DNA of 64,000 bases from Phytohabitans sp036906915 (GTDB taxonomy: Bacteria > Actinomycetota > Actinomycetes > Mycobacteriales > Micromonosporaceae), in assembly GCF_036906915.1 (NCBI RefSeq), contig NZ_JBAKHX010000039.1, forward strand, positions 1 through 64,000, given 5' to 3'. This document shows positions 34,062 through 43,462 of the stretch, in pieces. The translations under genes and the position numbers were made by a program. Each line of letters starts with the position of its first letter. The stretch's first letter is position 1. Below the pieces are notes generated by a model. That model was not told the origin of the DNA and ran no database searches. It saw only the letters and a list, made by a program, of their open reading frames with translations.

Positions 34062-34754
34062 TCAGCGTTCGGCCATGCCCGCCCGTCGGCGCAGGGCGGC
34101 CACGTCGGTGACCACGATGCGGCGACCTTCGGTGCGCAGCCATCCTCGGCTGGCGAAGGAACCGATCGCCTGATTGACGCTCTGCCGCGAGCCGCCGGCC
34201 ATTTCGGCGAGCTGGCTCTGGTTCAGCTCGATGGTGATCATCGGAGCCTGGCTCTCGCCGGCGAGGCGCACCAATGTCTTGGCGACCCGGCCCGGCAGGT
34301 CGAGGAAGACGTGGTCGGCGTTCTGCTCGGTCAGGCGGCGGATCAGCGCGCCCAGCGAGCGCATGACGGCGTCGAGGATGCGTGGGTTGGAGTGCACGAG
34401 GTCCATGAATGCGTGGCGTGACAAGGCGAGAGCGGCACAGTCCTCAATGGCCTCGGCGGACGCCGACCGGGTGGACGCGTCCAGAAGGGACACCTCGCCG
34501 AGGACGTCGGGCGGGCGGATCACGTGCAGCACGGCGCGCTCGCCGGTGGGCGAGGTGCGGAACACCGCCACCGCCCCGCGACGTAGGACGATCAGCGACT
34601 CGCCAGGGTCGTTCTCGACGAACAGCAACTGGCCTTTGCGATATGTACGGGGAACCGCGGCGGCGATGACTCGCTGCCGCACCTCCGGCTCAAGGCCGGC
34701 GAACATCTCGACTCCCGTGAGCGCGTCGCCGGGTTCCGGCAGGCGTCCCTCCAC
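34062..34754 (-). CDS. crp: Crp/Fnr-family transcriptional regulator
   Basis: Cyclic-nucleotide-type DNA-binding regulator of 230 residues. The N-terminal beta-barrel reads YRKGQLLFVENDPGESLIVL, with the phosphate-binding cassette region GEVSLLDASTRSASAEA. The C-terminal winged helix is QSQLAEMAGGSRQSVNQAI. GTG 34754 is chosen over an upstream start at 34826, because GGGGAGGGG lies about eight bases before it. It is next to a predicted cyclase, consistent with a cAMP circuit. The RSA-type cassette is compatible with cAMP binding, but effector and targets are not proven. Confidence 0.87.
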   Translation of the reverse strand: MEGRLPEPGDALTGVEMFAGLEPEVRQRVIAAAVPRTYRKGQLLFVENDPGESLIVLRRGAVAVFRTSPTGERAVLHVIRPPDVLGEVSLLDASTRSASAEAIEDCAALALSRHAFMDLVHSNPRILDAVMRSLGALIRRLTEQNADHVFLDLPGRVAKTLVRLAGESQAPMITIELNQSQLAEMAGGSRQSVNQAIGSFASRGWLRTEGRRIVVTDVAALRRRAGMAER

Positions 34755-34951
34755 GGTCCAACCCCTCCCCGGTAAGGACCATATTCCCGTCTCGTCCGAT
34801 GGGGCCGGCAGAAACAGGTCGAACACACAACAATCACCGCCGATGGCGGACCTGTCAACTCCAGATCATGGCCCGTCTGTCGGGTGGTGTACACCCCCGC
34901 AATCGCATCGGTGACAGTTATCCGTCCACCCTAAGGGCAGGCTTGCCGGTA

Positions 34952-35062
34952 GATCTGCTGACGGGCGGGGATGAGTACGGGGGCATCAGCTGATCTCGGC
35001 GGCAAGGCGCTGCACCAGAACCGGCCGGAGAAAGGGTGGGGGCATGCTTTCTCCGGCCGGTT
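34952..35062. ncRNA. Candidate structured RNA: two hairpins with C-rich (minus) or G-rich (plus) loops
   Basis: Hairpin one (34952-34995) has arms GATCTGCTGACG and GCATCAGCTGATC with a loop rich in G on the plus strand. Hairpin two (35019-35062) has perfect 16-bp arms around GGTGGGGGCATG. Read on the minus strand, both loops hold C runs, as in the actinobacterial 6C RNA. The T-run after hairpin two, however, is on the plus strand. It lies between the Crp-type gene and the phosphotransferase-like gene, with no coding frame. Confidence 0.35.
35019..35062 (+). terminator. Strong intrinsic terminator-like hairpin
   Basis: Perfect 16-bp stem (AACCGGCCGGAGAAAG with its complement), 12-base loop, then GTCGCTTTTA. 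No protein gene upstream on this strand would need it, so it may end a non-coding transcript. Confidence 0.65.
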
Positions 35063-35109
35063 GTCGCTTTTAACGGACGCGCCGCTTGCCGCCCGGCATA
35101 ATCGCCGAG

Positions 35110-35979
35110 GTGGCATTTGTCGACCCAGTTGGCGCGACGATCCGCAGGGTGTGGCACATCAATCCGGACTCGGTCGAGCCGCTGCCCTATGGACTACAGA
35201 CCACCGCGTGGCTCGTGAGCGCGGGCGGCGAGCGCTATGTGGCCAAGCGGGCTCGCGCCGACGACCGCGCCCAAGTCCAGGCCGGCCTCGCTGCCGCGGA
35301 GCACCTGCGCGTTCAGGGCGTGGATGTCGGCACCCCGGTGCGCACCGCCGACGGCGCACTCTGCGCCGACACTGACGATGGGGTACTGGCACTGCTGCGC
35401 GCGGTGCCGGGGCGCCCGCTCGACGGCGCCGACCACCTCGACCAGCAGTGGTGGGGCGACCACCTCGGCCGGGTACACCGGAAGGGAAACGGGTTCACTC
35501 ATCCGGGTGTCACCCCATGGCATTGGCTCCGGCCGGACGCCGATCACCTGGAAGTGGAGCCGTGGCTGCGGCCGGCGGTCGCCGAGGCGGTGGCCGCCAT
35601 GACCAAGCTGTGCGTGACCGACCGCCTGACGTACGGGGTGCTGCACGGCGATCCGATGCCCCGCGCGTTCGTGATGAACGTCGAGACCGGGCGCACCGGC
35701 TTGCTGGAGTGGGGCGCCGCCGCCTCCGGTCCGCTGGTGTACGACGTCGCCGCCGCCGTGCTGTACGCGGGCGGCGTGCCGGCGGCGGCCGACCTGCTGG
35801 AGGCGTACGCCGCCACAGCCCCGGTGTCCAGGGAAGAGCTGGACGCCGCGCTGCCGGTGCTGCTGCGTTTCCGATGGGCGGTGCAGGCCGACTGGCACGC
35901 GCGCGCAGTGGACGCCGGTGGCGCGGCGGCCCATCATCAGGACGGGCTGCGACGCGCTCAGGAGGCCCTGGCAGGATAG
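35110..35979 (+). CDS. Aminoglycoside-phosphotransferase-like (APH) kinase-fold protein
   Basis: About 289 residues with a choline-kinase/APH fold. The nucleotide-side lysine is in ERYVAKRAR, and the catalytic loop reads VLHGDPMPRAFVMN (HGD...N). The metal-binding position that is usually Asp (L-I-D-W) is Glu in GLLEWGAA, so activity could be altered. GTG 35110 is chosen because a CATAAT -10 box (35097-35102) stands seven bases before it, giving a leaderless message. Substrate unknown; the name does not imply drug resistance. Confidence 0.78.
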   Translation: MAFVDPVGATIRRVWHINPDSVEPLPYGLQTTAWLVSAGGERYVAKRARADDRAQVQAGLAAAEHLRVQGVDVGTPVRTADGALCADTDDGVLALLRAVPGRPLDGADHLDQQWWGDHLGRVHRKGNGFTHPGVTPWHWLRPDADHLEVEPWLRPAVAEAVAAMTKLCVTDRLTYGVLHGDPMPRAFVMNVETGRTGLLEWGAAASGPLVYDVAAAVLYAGGVPAAADLLEAYAATAPVSREELDAALPVLLRFRWAVQADWHARAVDAGGAAAHHQDGLRRAQEALAG

Positions 35980-35986
35980 GCCCTCG

Positions 35987-36478
35987 ATGGTCTACCGCTA
36001 TTTCTACGACTGTGAGTTCATCGAGGACGGCCGGCTGGTCGACCTCGTGTCGATTGGCGTGGTCGACGAGTACGGCCGGGAGTTCTACGCGGTCTCGACC
36101 GAGTTCGACGGTGCCAGGGCGGTGCCGTGGGTGCGGCGCAACGTGCTCGACCGGCTGCCGTCTCCGGCCGACCCCGCGTGGCGCTCGCGCGAACGCATCC
36201 GCGACGACCTGTACGAGTTCCTCGTCGAGCCGGTTCGTGGCCGGCCGAACGAGAAGCTGGAGCTGTGGGCCTGGTACGCCGCGTACGACCACGTGGCGCT
36301 CGCCCAGCTGTGGGGCTCGATGCCGGCGCTGCCGCGCGAGATCCCCCGGTTCACCAAAGACCTTCGCCAGCGCTGGGACGACGTTGGTCGCCCGCCGCTG
36401 CCGAACGCCGAAGCGGATCGCCACGACGCCCTGGTGGACGCCCGCCACAACCTCGCGCGCTGGCGCGCGATGGGCTGA
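35987..36478 (+). CDS. DEDDh 3'-5' exoribonuclease (polyadenylate-specific RNase AS-like)
   Basis: A 163-residue exoribonuclease of the Mycobacterium RNase AS type, which removes adenosine-rich 3' ends. The metal-binding Asp/Glu pair is in YFYDCEFIEDG. A second Asp is near WYAAYDHVALAQLW, and the DEDDh His/Asp pair is in EADRHDALVDARHNL. ATG 35987 is used, because upstream codons belong to the end of the previous gene, whose stop lies seven bases before. Co-transcription with the kinase-like gene is likely. Confidence 0.88.
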   Translation: MVYRYFYDCEFIEDGRLVDLVSIGVVDEYGREFYAVSTEFDGARAVPWVRRNVLDRLPSPADPAWRSRERIRDDLYEFLVEPVRGRPNEKLELWAWYAAYDHVALAQLWGSMPALPREIPRFTKDLRQRWDDVGRPPLPNAEADRHDALVDARHNLARWRAMG

Positions 36479-36622
36479 ACCCGGCCACCCGGTGTTCAGA
36501 CGAGGCGACTACAGTGCGCAATTGACGGCTCCGCCCCGGGCCGGCAACGACGCCGACGGGCAACTGCGCCCGCCCACGACGGCGGGTGGGATCGCAACAC
36601 AATCAGGAGGATTGAGGACATC

Positions 36623-37651
36623 ATGCGTATCGGCGTGCTTACCGGCGGCGGCGACTGCCCAGGTCTGAACGCGGTGATCCGCGCGGTGGTGCGTAAGGGC
36701 GTCGCCACCTACGGGCACGAGTTCGTCGGTTTCCGTGACGGGTGGCGCGGCCCGCTGGAGGGTGTGACCAAGCCCCTGGGCATCGCGGAGGTTCGCGGCA
36801 TCCTGCCGCGCGGCGGCACCATCCTCGGCTCCTCTCGCACCAACCCGTTCAAGATCGACGGGGGCGTTGAGAAGATCAAGGAGAACCTCGCCAACCTCGG
36901 GGTCGACGCGCTCGTCGCCATCGGCGGCGAAGACACCCTCGGTGTTGCCACCAAGCTCGACGAGCTCGGCGTCAAGGTCGTCGGCGTGCCGAAGACCATC
37001 GACAACGACCTCAACGCGACCGACTACACGTTCGGCTTCGACACCGCGGTCAACATCGCGATGGAGGCCATCGACCGGCTGCACACCACGGCCGAGAGCC
37101 ACCACCGCACGCTGGTCGTCGAGGTGATGGGCCGGCACGCCGGCTGGATCGCCCTGCACGCAGGCATCGCCGGCGGCGCCAACGTGATCCTGCTCCCCGA
37201 GCGGCAGTTCGACATCGACCAGGTCGCCCAGTACGTGGAGAAGCGCTTCCAGCACCAGTACTCGCCGATCATCGTGGTCGCCGAGGGTGCCCAGCCGCTC
37301 GACGGCCAGATGGTGCTGCACAACCAGGAGCTGGACTCCTTCGGGCACGTGCGCCTGGGCGGCATCGGCCAGTGGCTGGCCGAGCAGCTGGAGACCAAGA
37401 CCGGCAAGGAGGCCCGCACGGTCGTCCTCGGTCACATCCAGCGCGGCGGCACGCCCACGGCGTTCGACCGGGTGCTGTCGACCCGCTTCGGCCTGGCGGC
37501 CATCGACGCGGTGCACGAAGGCGACTTCGGCAAGATGATGGCCCTGCGGGGCACCGACATCGTCCGGGTGCCGCTGAAGGAGGGCACGGGCGAGCTCAAG
37601 ACCGTCCCGATCGAGCGGTACACCGAGGCCGAGGTCTTCTTCGGCAGCTGA
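36623..37651 (+). CDS. pfp: 6-phosphofructokinase with pyrophosphate-type active site
   Basis: Glycolytic phosphofructokinase of 342 residues. Two positions separate ATP from PPi users in this family. The GGDGS-type motif here reads GGEDT, with Asp at the position that is Gly in ATP enzymes. The catalytic motif reads PKTIDND, with Lys where E. coli PfkA has Gly. Both match the PPi-dependent actinomycete enzymes such as that of Amycolatopsis, so reversible PPi-PFK is the better call. AGGAGG and a closer GAGGA precede the ATG. A terminator hairpin follows. Confidence 0.9.
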   Translation: MRIGVLTGGGDCPGLNAVIRAVVRKGVATYGHEFVGFRDGWRGPLEGVTKPLGIAEVRGILPRGGTILGSSRTNPFKIDGGVEKIKENLANLGVDALVAIGGEDTLGVATKLDELGVKVVGVPKTIDNDLNATDYTFGFDTAVNIAMEAIDRLHTTAESHHRTLVVEVMGRHAGWIALHAGIAGGANVILLPERQFDIDQVAQYVEKRFQHQYSPIIVVAEGAQPLDGQMVLHNQELDSFGHVRLGGIGQWLAEQLETKTGKEARTVVLGHIQRGGTPTAFDRVLSTRFGLAAIDAVHEGDFGKMMALRGTDIVRVPLKEGTGELKTVPIERYTEAEVFFGS

Positions 37652-37659
37652 TGCTGGTG

Positions 37660-37687
37660 CCGTGCCGGCCCGGGAGGGCCGGCACGG
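37660..37687 (+). terminator. Hairpin after the phosphofructokinase gene
   Basis: Perfect 12-bp arms (CCGTGCCGGCCC and complement) around GGGA, eight bases after the stop. No T-run follows, as is usual in actinobacteria. Confidence 0.65.
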
Positions 37688-37706
37688 CGACCCGAGAGGA
37701 TGGGGT

Positions 37707-38525
37707 ATGGCGCCCGGCGTGCACACGGTCGCGGTGATCGGCACCGGCAAGATCGGAGAGCTGGTGCTCTCCGGCCTGCTGCGGGCCGGATGGCCGGCCG
37801 ACAAGCTGATGGCCACGGCCCGGCGCCCCGCGCGCGCCGAGGAGCTGTCGCAGCGGTACGGCATCCGCGTGGTCGACAACCTCACGGCCGTGGCAGAGGC
37901 AGATGTACTGGCCATCGCCGTCAAGCCGCAGGACGCCGCGGCCCTCCTCGACGACATCGGTCCGAAGGTGCCGGGCGACAAGCTCGTGATCTCGCTCTGT
38001 GCGGGCCTGCCCACCAGCTTCTTCGGGCGGCGGCTGCCCGAGGGCACCCCGGTGGTCCGGGTCATGACCAACACGCCGGCCCTGGTCGACGAGGCGATGA
38101 CCGCGATCTCGGCCGGCCCGCACGCCACGGTGGCGCACCTCGCGCTCGCCGAAGAGATGTTCAAGCCGCTCGGCGCCACGCTCCGGGTGCCCGAGTCGCA
38201 GCAGGATGCGGTGACGGCGCTGTCCGGCTCCGGTCCGGCGTACTTCTACCTGCTCGTCGAAGCCATGATCGACGCGGGCATCCTGCTCGGCCTGCCCCGG
38301 CAGGTGGCCCACGACCTGATCGTCCAGACGGCGATCGGCTCGGCCGTCATGCTGCGCGATTCCGGGGAGCACCCGGTGACCTTGCGTGAGGCTGTCACCT
38401 CACCGGCCGGCACGACGATCTCCGCCATTCGTGAGCTTGAAAACCATGGGGTACGTGCGGCGCTGCTAGCCGCACTTGAGGCTGCCCGGGACCGCGCGAG
38501 GGAACTCGCGGACCAGAATAAATAG
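37707..38525 (+). CDS. proC: Pyrroline-5-carboxylate reductase
   Basis: NAD(P)H-dependent last step of proline synthesis, 272 residues. The N-terminal Rossmann motif VAVIGTGKIGE, then AIAVKPQD, VRVMTNTPALVDE, and the C-terminal signature SGSGPAYFYLLVEAM and VTSPAGTTISAI are complete. ATG 37707 is chosen over an upstream start, because GAGGATGGGG lies just before it and the preceding hairpin occupies the earlier bases. A small membrane protein gene follows. Confidence 0.94.
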   Translation: MAPGVHTVAVIGTGKIGELVLSGLLRAGWPADKLMATARRPARAEELSQRYGIRVVDNLTAVAEADVLAIAVKPQDAAALLDDIGPKVPGDKLVISLCAGLPTSFFGRRLPEGTPVVRVMTNTPALVDEAMTAISAGPHATVAHLALAEEMFKPLGATLRVPESQQDAVTALSGSGPAYFYLLVEAMIDAGILLGLPRQVAHDLIVQTAIGSAVMLRDSGEHPVTLREAVTSPAGTTISAIRELENHGVRAALLAALEAARDRARELADQNK

Positions 38526-38620
38526 GATTCACTCACGCGCTCATCCCTTCCCGCCCCTGCCGACATCCCCGTACCTTCGTAACAGGGAGTAATGGCAAAG
38601 GCACTCTGGGAGGTACGGCC

Positions 38621-38995
38621 ATGCGACGTCTCGCGGTAGTCCTCGGCGGTGCGGCATCGGTCCTCTGGTTCGCGGCACCGGCGTCCGCCTTCGCTCACGA
38701 CAAGGTGGCCAACCCGTACCTGCACACCGTGCTGGACGCGCTCGTGCTGGCCGTGGTGACCGCGCCCGTGTGGACGGCGTACCTCTGGGGTGGGCGGCGC
38801 CGGGCGCTGCTGATGGCGCTCGTGGCGCTCGTCCAGGTGCCGGTGGCCGTGATCGCGTTCGTGCCGATCGTGGACCCGATCGTGCACCTGGTCGCGTTCC
38901 TGATCGCCCTTGGCCTGACGGGCGCCTCCCTGACCTACGTGCGCCGGTACGCGCCTTCCCCAGCGCCGGCGCAGGAGTCGGTGCGCCGGCTCTGA
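38621..38995 (+). CDS. Small secreted/membrane protein
   Basis: A 124-residue protein. It opens with a signal-like segment (RRLAVVLGGAASVLWFAAPASAFA) and has two or three more hydrophobic helices (LDALVLAVVTAPVWTAYLWG, LMALVALVQVPVAVIAFVPI, and VAFLIALGLTGASLTYV). The tail is Pro/Gln-rich. No family is recognised. GGGAGG lies eight bases before the ATG. Confidence 0.68.
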   Translation: MRRLAVVLGGAASVLWFAAPASAFAHDKVANPYLHTVLDALVLAVVTAPVWTAYLWGGRRRALLMALVALVQVPVAVIAFVPIVDPIVHLVAFLIALGLTGASLTYVRRYAPSPAPAQESVRRL

Positions 38996-39016
38996 CCCAC
39001 CGGGGCGCGCCCCGGT

Positions 39017-39496
39017 TCAGGACCCGCTGTCGGCCGCGCATGCGGCCGGCGGCGGCACGCCAAGCCCGCCGACCGCAGGGCGTGCCGCAGGTACCCGGAC
39101 CGTGGCAGGTGTCCCCACAGGCGGCGGGCTGGTCATCGGAGCGGCTGGGAGAACGTACCCGCCGAGCGTGAGGGCGGTGACCAGCCCGCCGTCGCATACC
39201 TTCGACACCGGGGGGCAGCCTGGCAGGGGCGGCCCCCATGAGCCGTCCGGCCCCCGCAGCGCCGTGTACCGGCAGTGTGCCTCGCCGACGTACCCCCAGG
39301 CCATGAACAGCTCGATCCCGGCGTAGCTGTACAGCCCGACGGTGCTGATCAGGCCTCCCTCGGGGGCAGTGCTGGCCGGGGCCCCTTCGGCGCGACGGTG
39401 GAACGTCCCGCGCAGGCCCGGCACCACGATCCCGTCCAGGTCTACATCGTCGATCACCTTATGGATTCGGTATACCGACAAATCGGGCAGTAGCAT
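39017..39496 (-). CDS. Hypothetical protein
   Basis: A 159-residue open frame, divergent from the DUF2203 gene with 32 bp between starts. It has no clear domain. The middle is hydrophobic/aromatic (GLYSYAGIELFMAWGYVGEAH), and the C-terminal third is Pro/Ala-rich. G/C-ending codons predominate in this frame, but competing frames exist on the plus strand, so gene status is uncertain. Confidence 0.42.
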   Translation of the reverse strand: MLLPDLSVYRIHKVIDDVDLDGIVVPGLRGTFHRRAEGAPASTAPEGGLISTVGLYSYAGIELFMAWGYVGEAHCRYTALRGPDGSWGPPLPGCPPVSKVCDGGLVTALTLGGYVLPAAPMTSPPPVGTPATVRVPAARPAVGGLGVPPPAACAADSGS

Positions 39497-39528
39497 GCCT
39501 GTAAAACGAATGCACCATACTGTCGGAT

Positions 39529-39879
39529 GTGTTCACGCTGGCCCAGGCCCGACACCTGCTCGCGACGCTCCGCCCGCGGGTCGACGAGCTGATCGTGCTC
39601 CGCGCCGACCTCGCCGAGCTCCGCGCCGACCTTGCCGACGGCGGCGCCAGCCCGCACGGTGGCCTACCCGAGATCAAAGCGCTCGAAGCCCGGATCTACG
39701 GGATCATCGATGAGCTGGGTGAGCAGGACATTCAGGTCAAGGGGTACGCGCCGGTGCTGCTCGACTTCGCGGGCGAGCGCGAGGGGCGGCCCGTGCTCTG
39801 GTGCTGGCTGGAGGGTGACGGCGACATCGGCTGGTATCACCGCCTCGAATGCGGCTTCGCGGGCCGCCGCAAGCTCTGA
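39529..39879 (+). CDS. DUF2203 family protein
   Basis: A 116-residue protein of the DUF2203 type. It opens FTLAQARHLLATLRPRVDEL, has a Leu/Ala/Asp-rich helix pair, and ends in the conserved aromatic segment LCWLEGDGDIGWYHRLECGF (written here from the family memory with one base-call caution: the window reads LWCWLEGDGD). CATACT at 39516-39521 lies seven bases before the GTG, giving a leaderless message. Function unknown. Element copy g follows. Confidence 0.82.
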   Translation: MFTLAQARHLLATLRPRVDELIVLRADLAELRADLADGGASPHGGLPEIKALEARIYGIIDELGEQDIQVKGYAPVLLDFAGEREGRPVLWCWLEGDGDIGWYHRLECGFAGRRKL

Positions 39880-39909
39880 TCCCGCCCCGCGACGCCCGCC
39901 CCTTTCCCC

Positions 39910-39987
39910 CGATCAAGGGCAAACGCACGTGGTTTGATCTCATTTCCGCGTGCGTTCGGCCTTGATCGATGGACTCCTCCTTGATCG
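39910..39987. repeat. Dispersed 78-bp palindromic element, copy g (tail right)
   Basis: Left end of the inverted pair g/h, which brackets the glyoxalase-type gene; tails face inward. Confidence 0.85.
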
Positions 39988-40010
39988 GGGCGAGGGCGCG
40001 CCGAGCGCTG

Positions 40011-40376
40011 CTACCGCTCCTGCATGAGCGCGACCGTGTGTCCGTCGGGGTCGGTGAGGAACGACATCCACAGCTCCGTGTCGCCGTCCCGGTGCACGAT
40101 GTGCGGCGCGCTCCGGGCGGGCACGCCGGCCAGGACCAGGCGAACGTGCTCGGTCTCGATGTCGTCGACGCGGAAGTACAGCACGCACTTGCTCGTGAAC
40201 TCGGGCGACTCCGGTACACCCAGGTAGAGCCGCACGTCGCCGCTCGCGAAGAACGCCATCCGCTGCCCAGGCACCTCGAAGAGCAGCGGTATCCCGAGCA
40301 CGTCCCGATAGAACGCTACCGAGCGGGTGATGTCGGTGACGCTGATGTGGATCTGCGCAACTGGTCCGACCACCAT
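40011..40376 (-). CDS. Glyoxalase/VOC-superfamily protein
   Basis: A 121-residue vicinal-oxygen-chelate domain protein, a family that includes glyoxalases, dioxygenases and drug-binding resistance proteins. Metal-ligand positions are seen: His in VAQIHISVTD, then the second half-fold with VLYFRVDDIETEHVRL and a terminal FLTDPDGHTVALMQE carrying acidic/His residues. The substrate is unknown. The gene is the only one between inverted element copies g and h, so it could have arrived or be movable as a cassette. Confidence 0.85.
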   Translation of the reverse strand: MVVGPVAQIHISVTDITRSVAFYRDVLGIPLLFEVPGQRMAFFASGDVRLYLGVPESPEFTSKCVLYFRVDDIETEHVRLVLAGVPARSAPHIVHRDGDTELWMSFLTDPDGHTVALMQER

Positions 40377-40417
40377 GGGCCCTTCCTACCACCTACGCAG
40401 GCCTCGCACCCGTCCGC

Positions 40418-40495
40418 CGATCAAGGAGATCTGCACGGATCAAGGGCATACGCACGCGGAAAAGAGATCGAACCACGTGCGTTTGCCCTTGATCG
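40418..40495. repeat. Dispersed 78-bp palindromic element, copy h (tail left)
   Basis: Right end of the g/h pair. Extra half-site GATCAAGGAGATC on the left; the core side passes into the GGGCGTCGGACG tract. Confidence 0.85.
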
Positions 40496-40499
40496 ACGG

Positions 40500-40560
40500 G
40501 AGAGGGCGGGCGTCGGACGCGGGCGTCGGACGGCGGGCGTCGGACGGCGGGGCGGGGGGT
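40500..40560. repeat. G-rich short tandem tract
   Basis: Repeats of GGGCGTCGGACGC/GGCGGGCGTCGGAC adjoin the core side of copy h and end at the stop of the next gene. Confidence 0.7.
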
Positions 40561-40561
40561 G

Positions 40562-41467
40562 TTAGGGCGGGGTGCGGTCTAGGCGGAGGGTGGCTACGCC
40601 GGCTACGGCGTCTATGTCGTAGCGGTCGGCGCCTCGGGACCAGCCGTTCGGGGTGAAGACCGTTCCTGGGGACGGGCTTGCGCGGTTGAAGCGGTCCAGC
40701 GTCACGTTCGAGGCGCCACCGCCCACCCGCACCCGCGTCGGCACGTCTCGCGGCGCGTGCAGCGAGAGCTGGTTGACGCCGCCGGTCAGCTTGAGTGGCA
40801 CGGTGCCCTTGGGTGGCGGAAGGGACAGGTCGACACGCGTCGCGCCGCCGATCAGATCCAGCCCCAGCAGCGACCCGGCGCGCAGGTCGAGCGCGTGGGT
40901 GGCGGCGCCGCCGGTGAGGCGTACCCGCCACGGCAGCTTGGAGCTGAGCTGGATGTCGATCGCGCCGGGACCGTCCTGCCCGCTGGGCACGATGTGTAGT
41001 TCGACTATTTTGCCCCGGTGTACGGGCCGGGGTGCGCCGTTGGCGCCGCGCGGGGTGCTGATCCGGTACAGGTCGGTGCCGAGATCGGCGGCCTTGATGT
41101 TGACCGTGGTGGTGCCCGTGACGAGGTCGAACTCGGCGTCGGTTCGGCTGCCGATCTGGGTCGACACGACGTCGCCGGGTGCCGCGATCATCTGCGGCGG
41201 CGGGCCGGTCAGCCTCGGCACCAGCAGTGCCGTGGCCGCTGTGCCGATGACCAGCACGATCGCGCCGAACGCCGCGACCAGCAGGATGCGGCGCGGGCGC
41301 CGGTGAGCCCGTGACCCACCCTCTGGCGGTGGTGGTTCGGGCGGCGGCACCGGTGGTGGCAGCGGCGTGAAGTCCATGGGCACGGGCGCCGGCTCCGGCC
41401 CGTCTTCGTCGAGCCACGACAGCGTGCGACCGCTTGGCTCAGCGGCTTGCCCGGCCGATGCTTCCAT
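40562..41467 (-). CDS. Single-pass membrane protein with DUF4097-like beta-repeat domain
   Basis: A 301-residue protein. The first 70 residues are cytoplasmic and Pro-rich (PLPPPVPPPEPPPPEGG), then one membrane helix (ILLVAAFGAIVLVIGTAATA). The extracytoplasmic part is rich in short beta strands, typical of the adhesin-like DUF4097 fold (LELRAGSL-like repeats such as GGATRVDLSLPP and GGASNVTLDRF). ATG 41467 is chosen because AGGAGGACGGGGACG stands directly upstream. The gene diverges from the chitinase gene. Role unknown; such proteins often relate to envelope stress. Confidence 0.78.
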   Translation of the reverse strand: MEASAGQAAEPSGRTLSWLDEDGPEPAPVPMDFTPLPPPVPPPEPPPPEGGSRAHRRPRRILLVAAFGAIVLVIGTAATALLVPRLTGPPPQMIAAPGDVVSTQIGSRTDAEFDLVTGTTTVNIKAADLGTDLYRISTPRGANGAPRPVHRGKIVELHIVPSGQDGPGAIDIQLSSKLPWRVRLTGGAATHALDLRAGSLLGLDLIGGATRVDLSLPPPKGTVPLKLTGGVNQLSLHAPRDVPTRVRVGGGASNVTLDRFNRASPSPGTVFTPNGWSRGADRYDIDAVAGVATLRLDRTPP

Positions 41468-41622
41468 CGTCCCCGTCCTCCTCAGCGAGAGCCCTGCCTT
41501 ACCTCCAGTGGGGAATACGTACGGTGACGCCAACCGGTTTGATGCCTACGAGAGGCATCGATATCTGACTCGCACATCTTGACGAATTCGCATGTATCTG
41601 AGTAGCGTCGCAACAACCTTTT

Positions 41623-41633
41623 GGAAACTTTCC
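41623..41633. promoter_or_regulatory. Operator-like dyad GGAAACTTTCC before the chitinase gene
   Basis: An 11-bp odd dyad inside TTTTGGAAACTTTCCTAAC, just downstream of a TTGACG...TAGCGT promoter (41579-41608, spacer 18) and 20 bp before the start. I recall similar GGAAA-TTTCC dyads near secreted hydrolase genes in related genera. The regulator is unknown. Confidence 0.4.
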
Positions 41634-41653
41634 TAACAGTTTGGAGGCGCGAT

Positions 41654-43258
<1,605 letters not shown>

Positions 43259-43278
43259 GCACGTGTTCCCACACAGAG

Positions 43279-43306
43279 GCGGGGAGTCGGGAGACCGGCT
43301 CCCCGC
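43279..43306 (+). terminator. Hairpin terminator after the chitinase gene
   Basis: A 12-bp stem (GCGGGGAGTCGG with its complement, one G-T pair) capped by a GAGA tetraloop. Confidence 0.75.
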
Positions 43307-43317
43307 TGGAATATCGG

Positions 43318-43345
43318 TTGCCTCACAGGCGTTTGCGCGTACCGT
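43318..43345 (+). promoter_or_regulatory. Promoter of the EF-Tu leader transcript
   Basis: TTGCCT (43318-43323) and TACCGT (43340-43345) with a 16-bp spacer. The -10 ends seven bases before an ATG at 43353, so transcription would start at a leaderless upstream ORF. Confidence 0.6.
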
Positions 43346-43352
43346 GATCGTC

Positions 43353-43445
43353 ATGTTCGCCCCGGTTGGCTTCGCACGTCCCGCAGGCACCCGCCTGCCG
43401 GTCGTGGCCGCCGCGTGCGCGACGCCGGTCCGGCTGGATAGCTGA
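43353..43445 (+). CDS. Leader peptide ORF upstream of the divergent EF-Tu gene
   Basis: A 30-codon ORF, MFAPVGFARPAGTRLPVVAA at its start, then ACATPVRLDS, ending TGA at 43443-43445. It begins at the predicted transcription start, so it would be read by leaderless initiation. The stop runs directly into a hairpin and is 61 bases before the EF-Tu ATG. Position and layout resemble ribosome-stall attenuator leaders of antibiotic-response genes, but no known peptide motif is recognised. It was found by reading the gap. Confidence 0.45.
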   Translation: MFAPVGFARPAGTRLPVVAAACATPVRLDS

Positions 43446-43462
43446 CCCCGCTTCGCCGGGGT
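43445..43462 (+). promoter_or_regulatory. Attenuator-like hairpin in the EF-Tu leader
   Basis: ACCCCG and CGGGGT pair around CTTCGC right after the leader stop. The ACCCC arm could instead pair with GGGGT at 43496-43500, next to the EF-Tu ribosome-binding site, offering an alternative structure that hides it. Confidence 0.4.

Noticed and set aside
35086..35979. Aminoglycoside resistance gene call
   Set aside because: The fold matches, but the metal-binding Asp is Glu and the context is housekeeping; resistance cannot be claimed.
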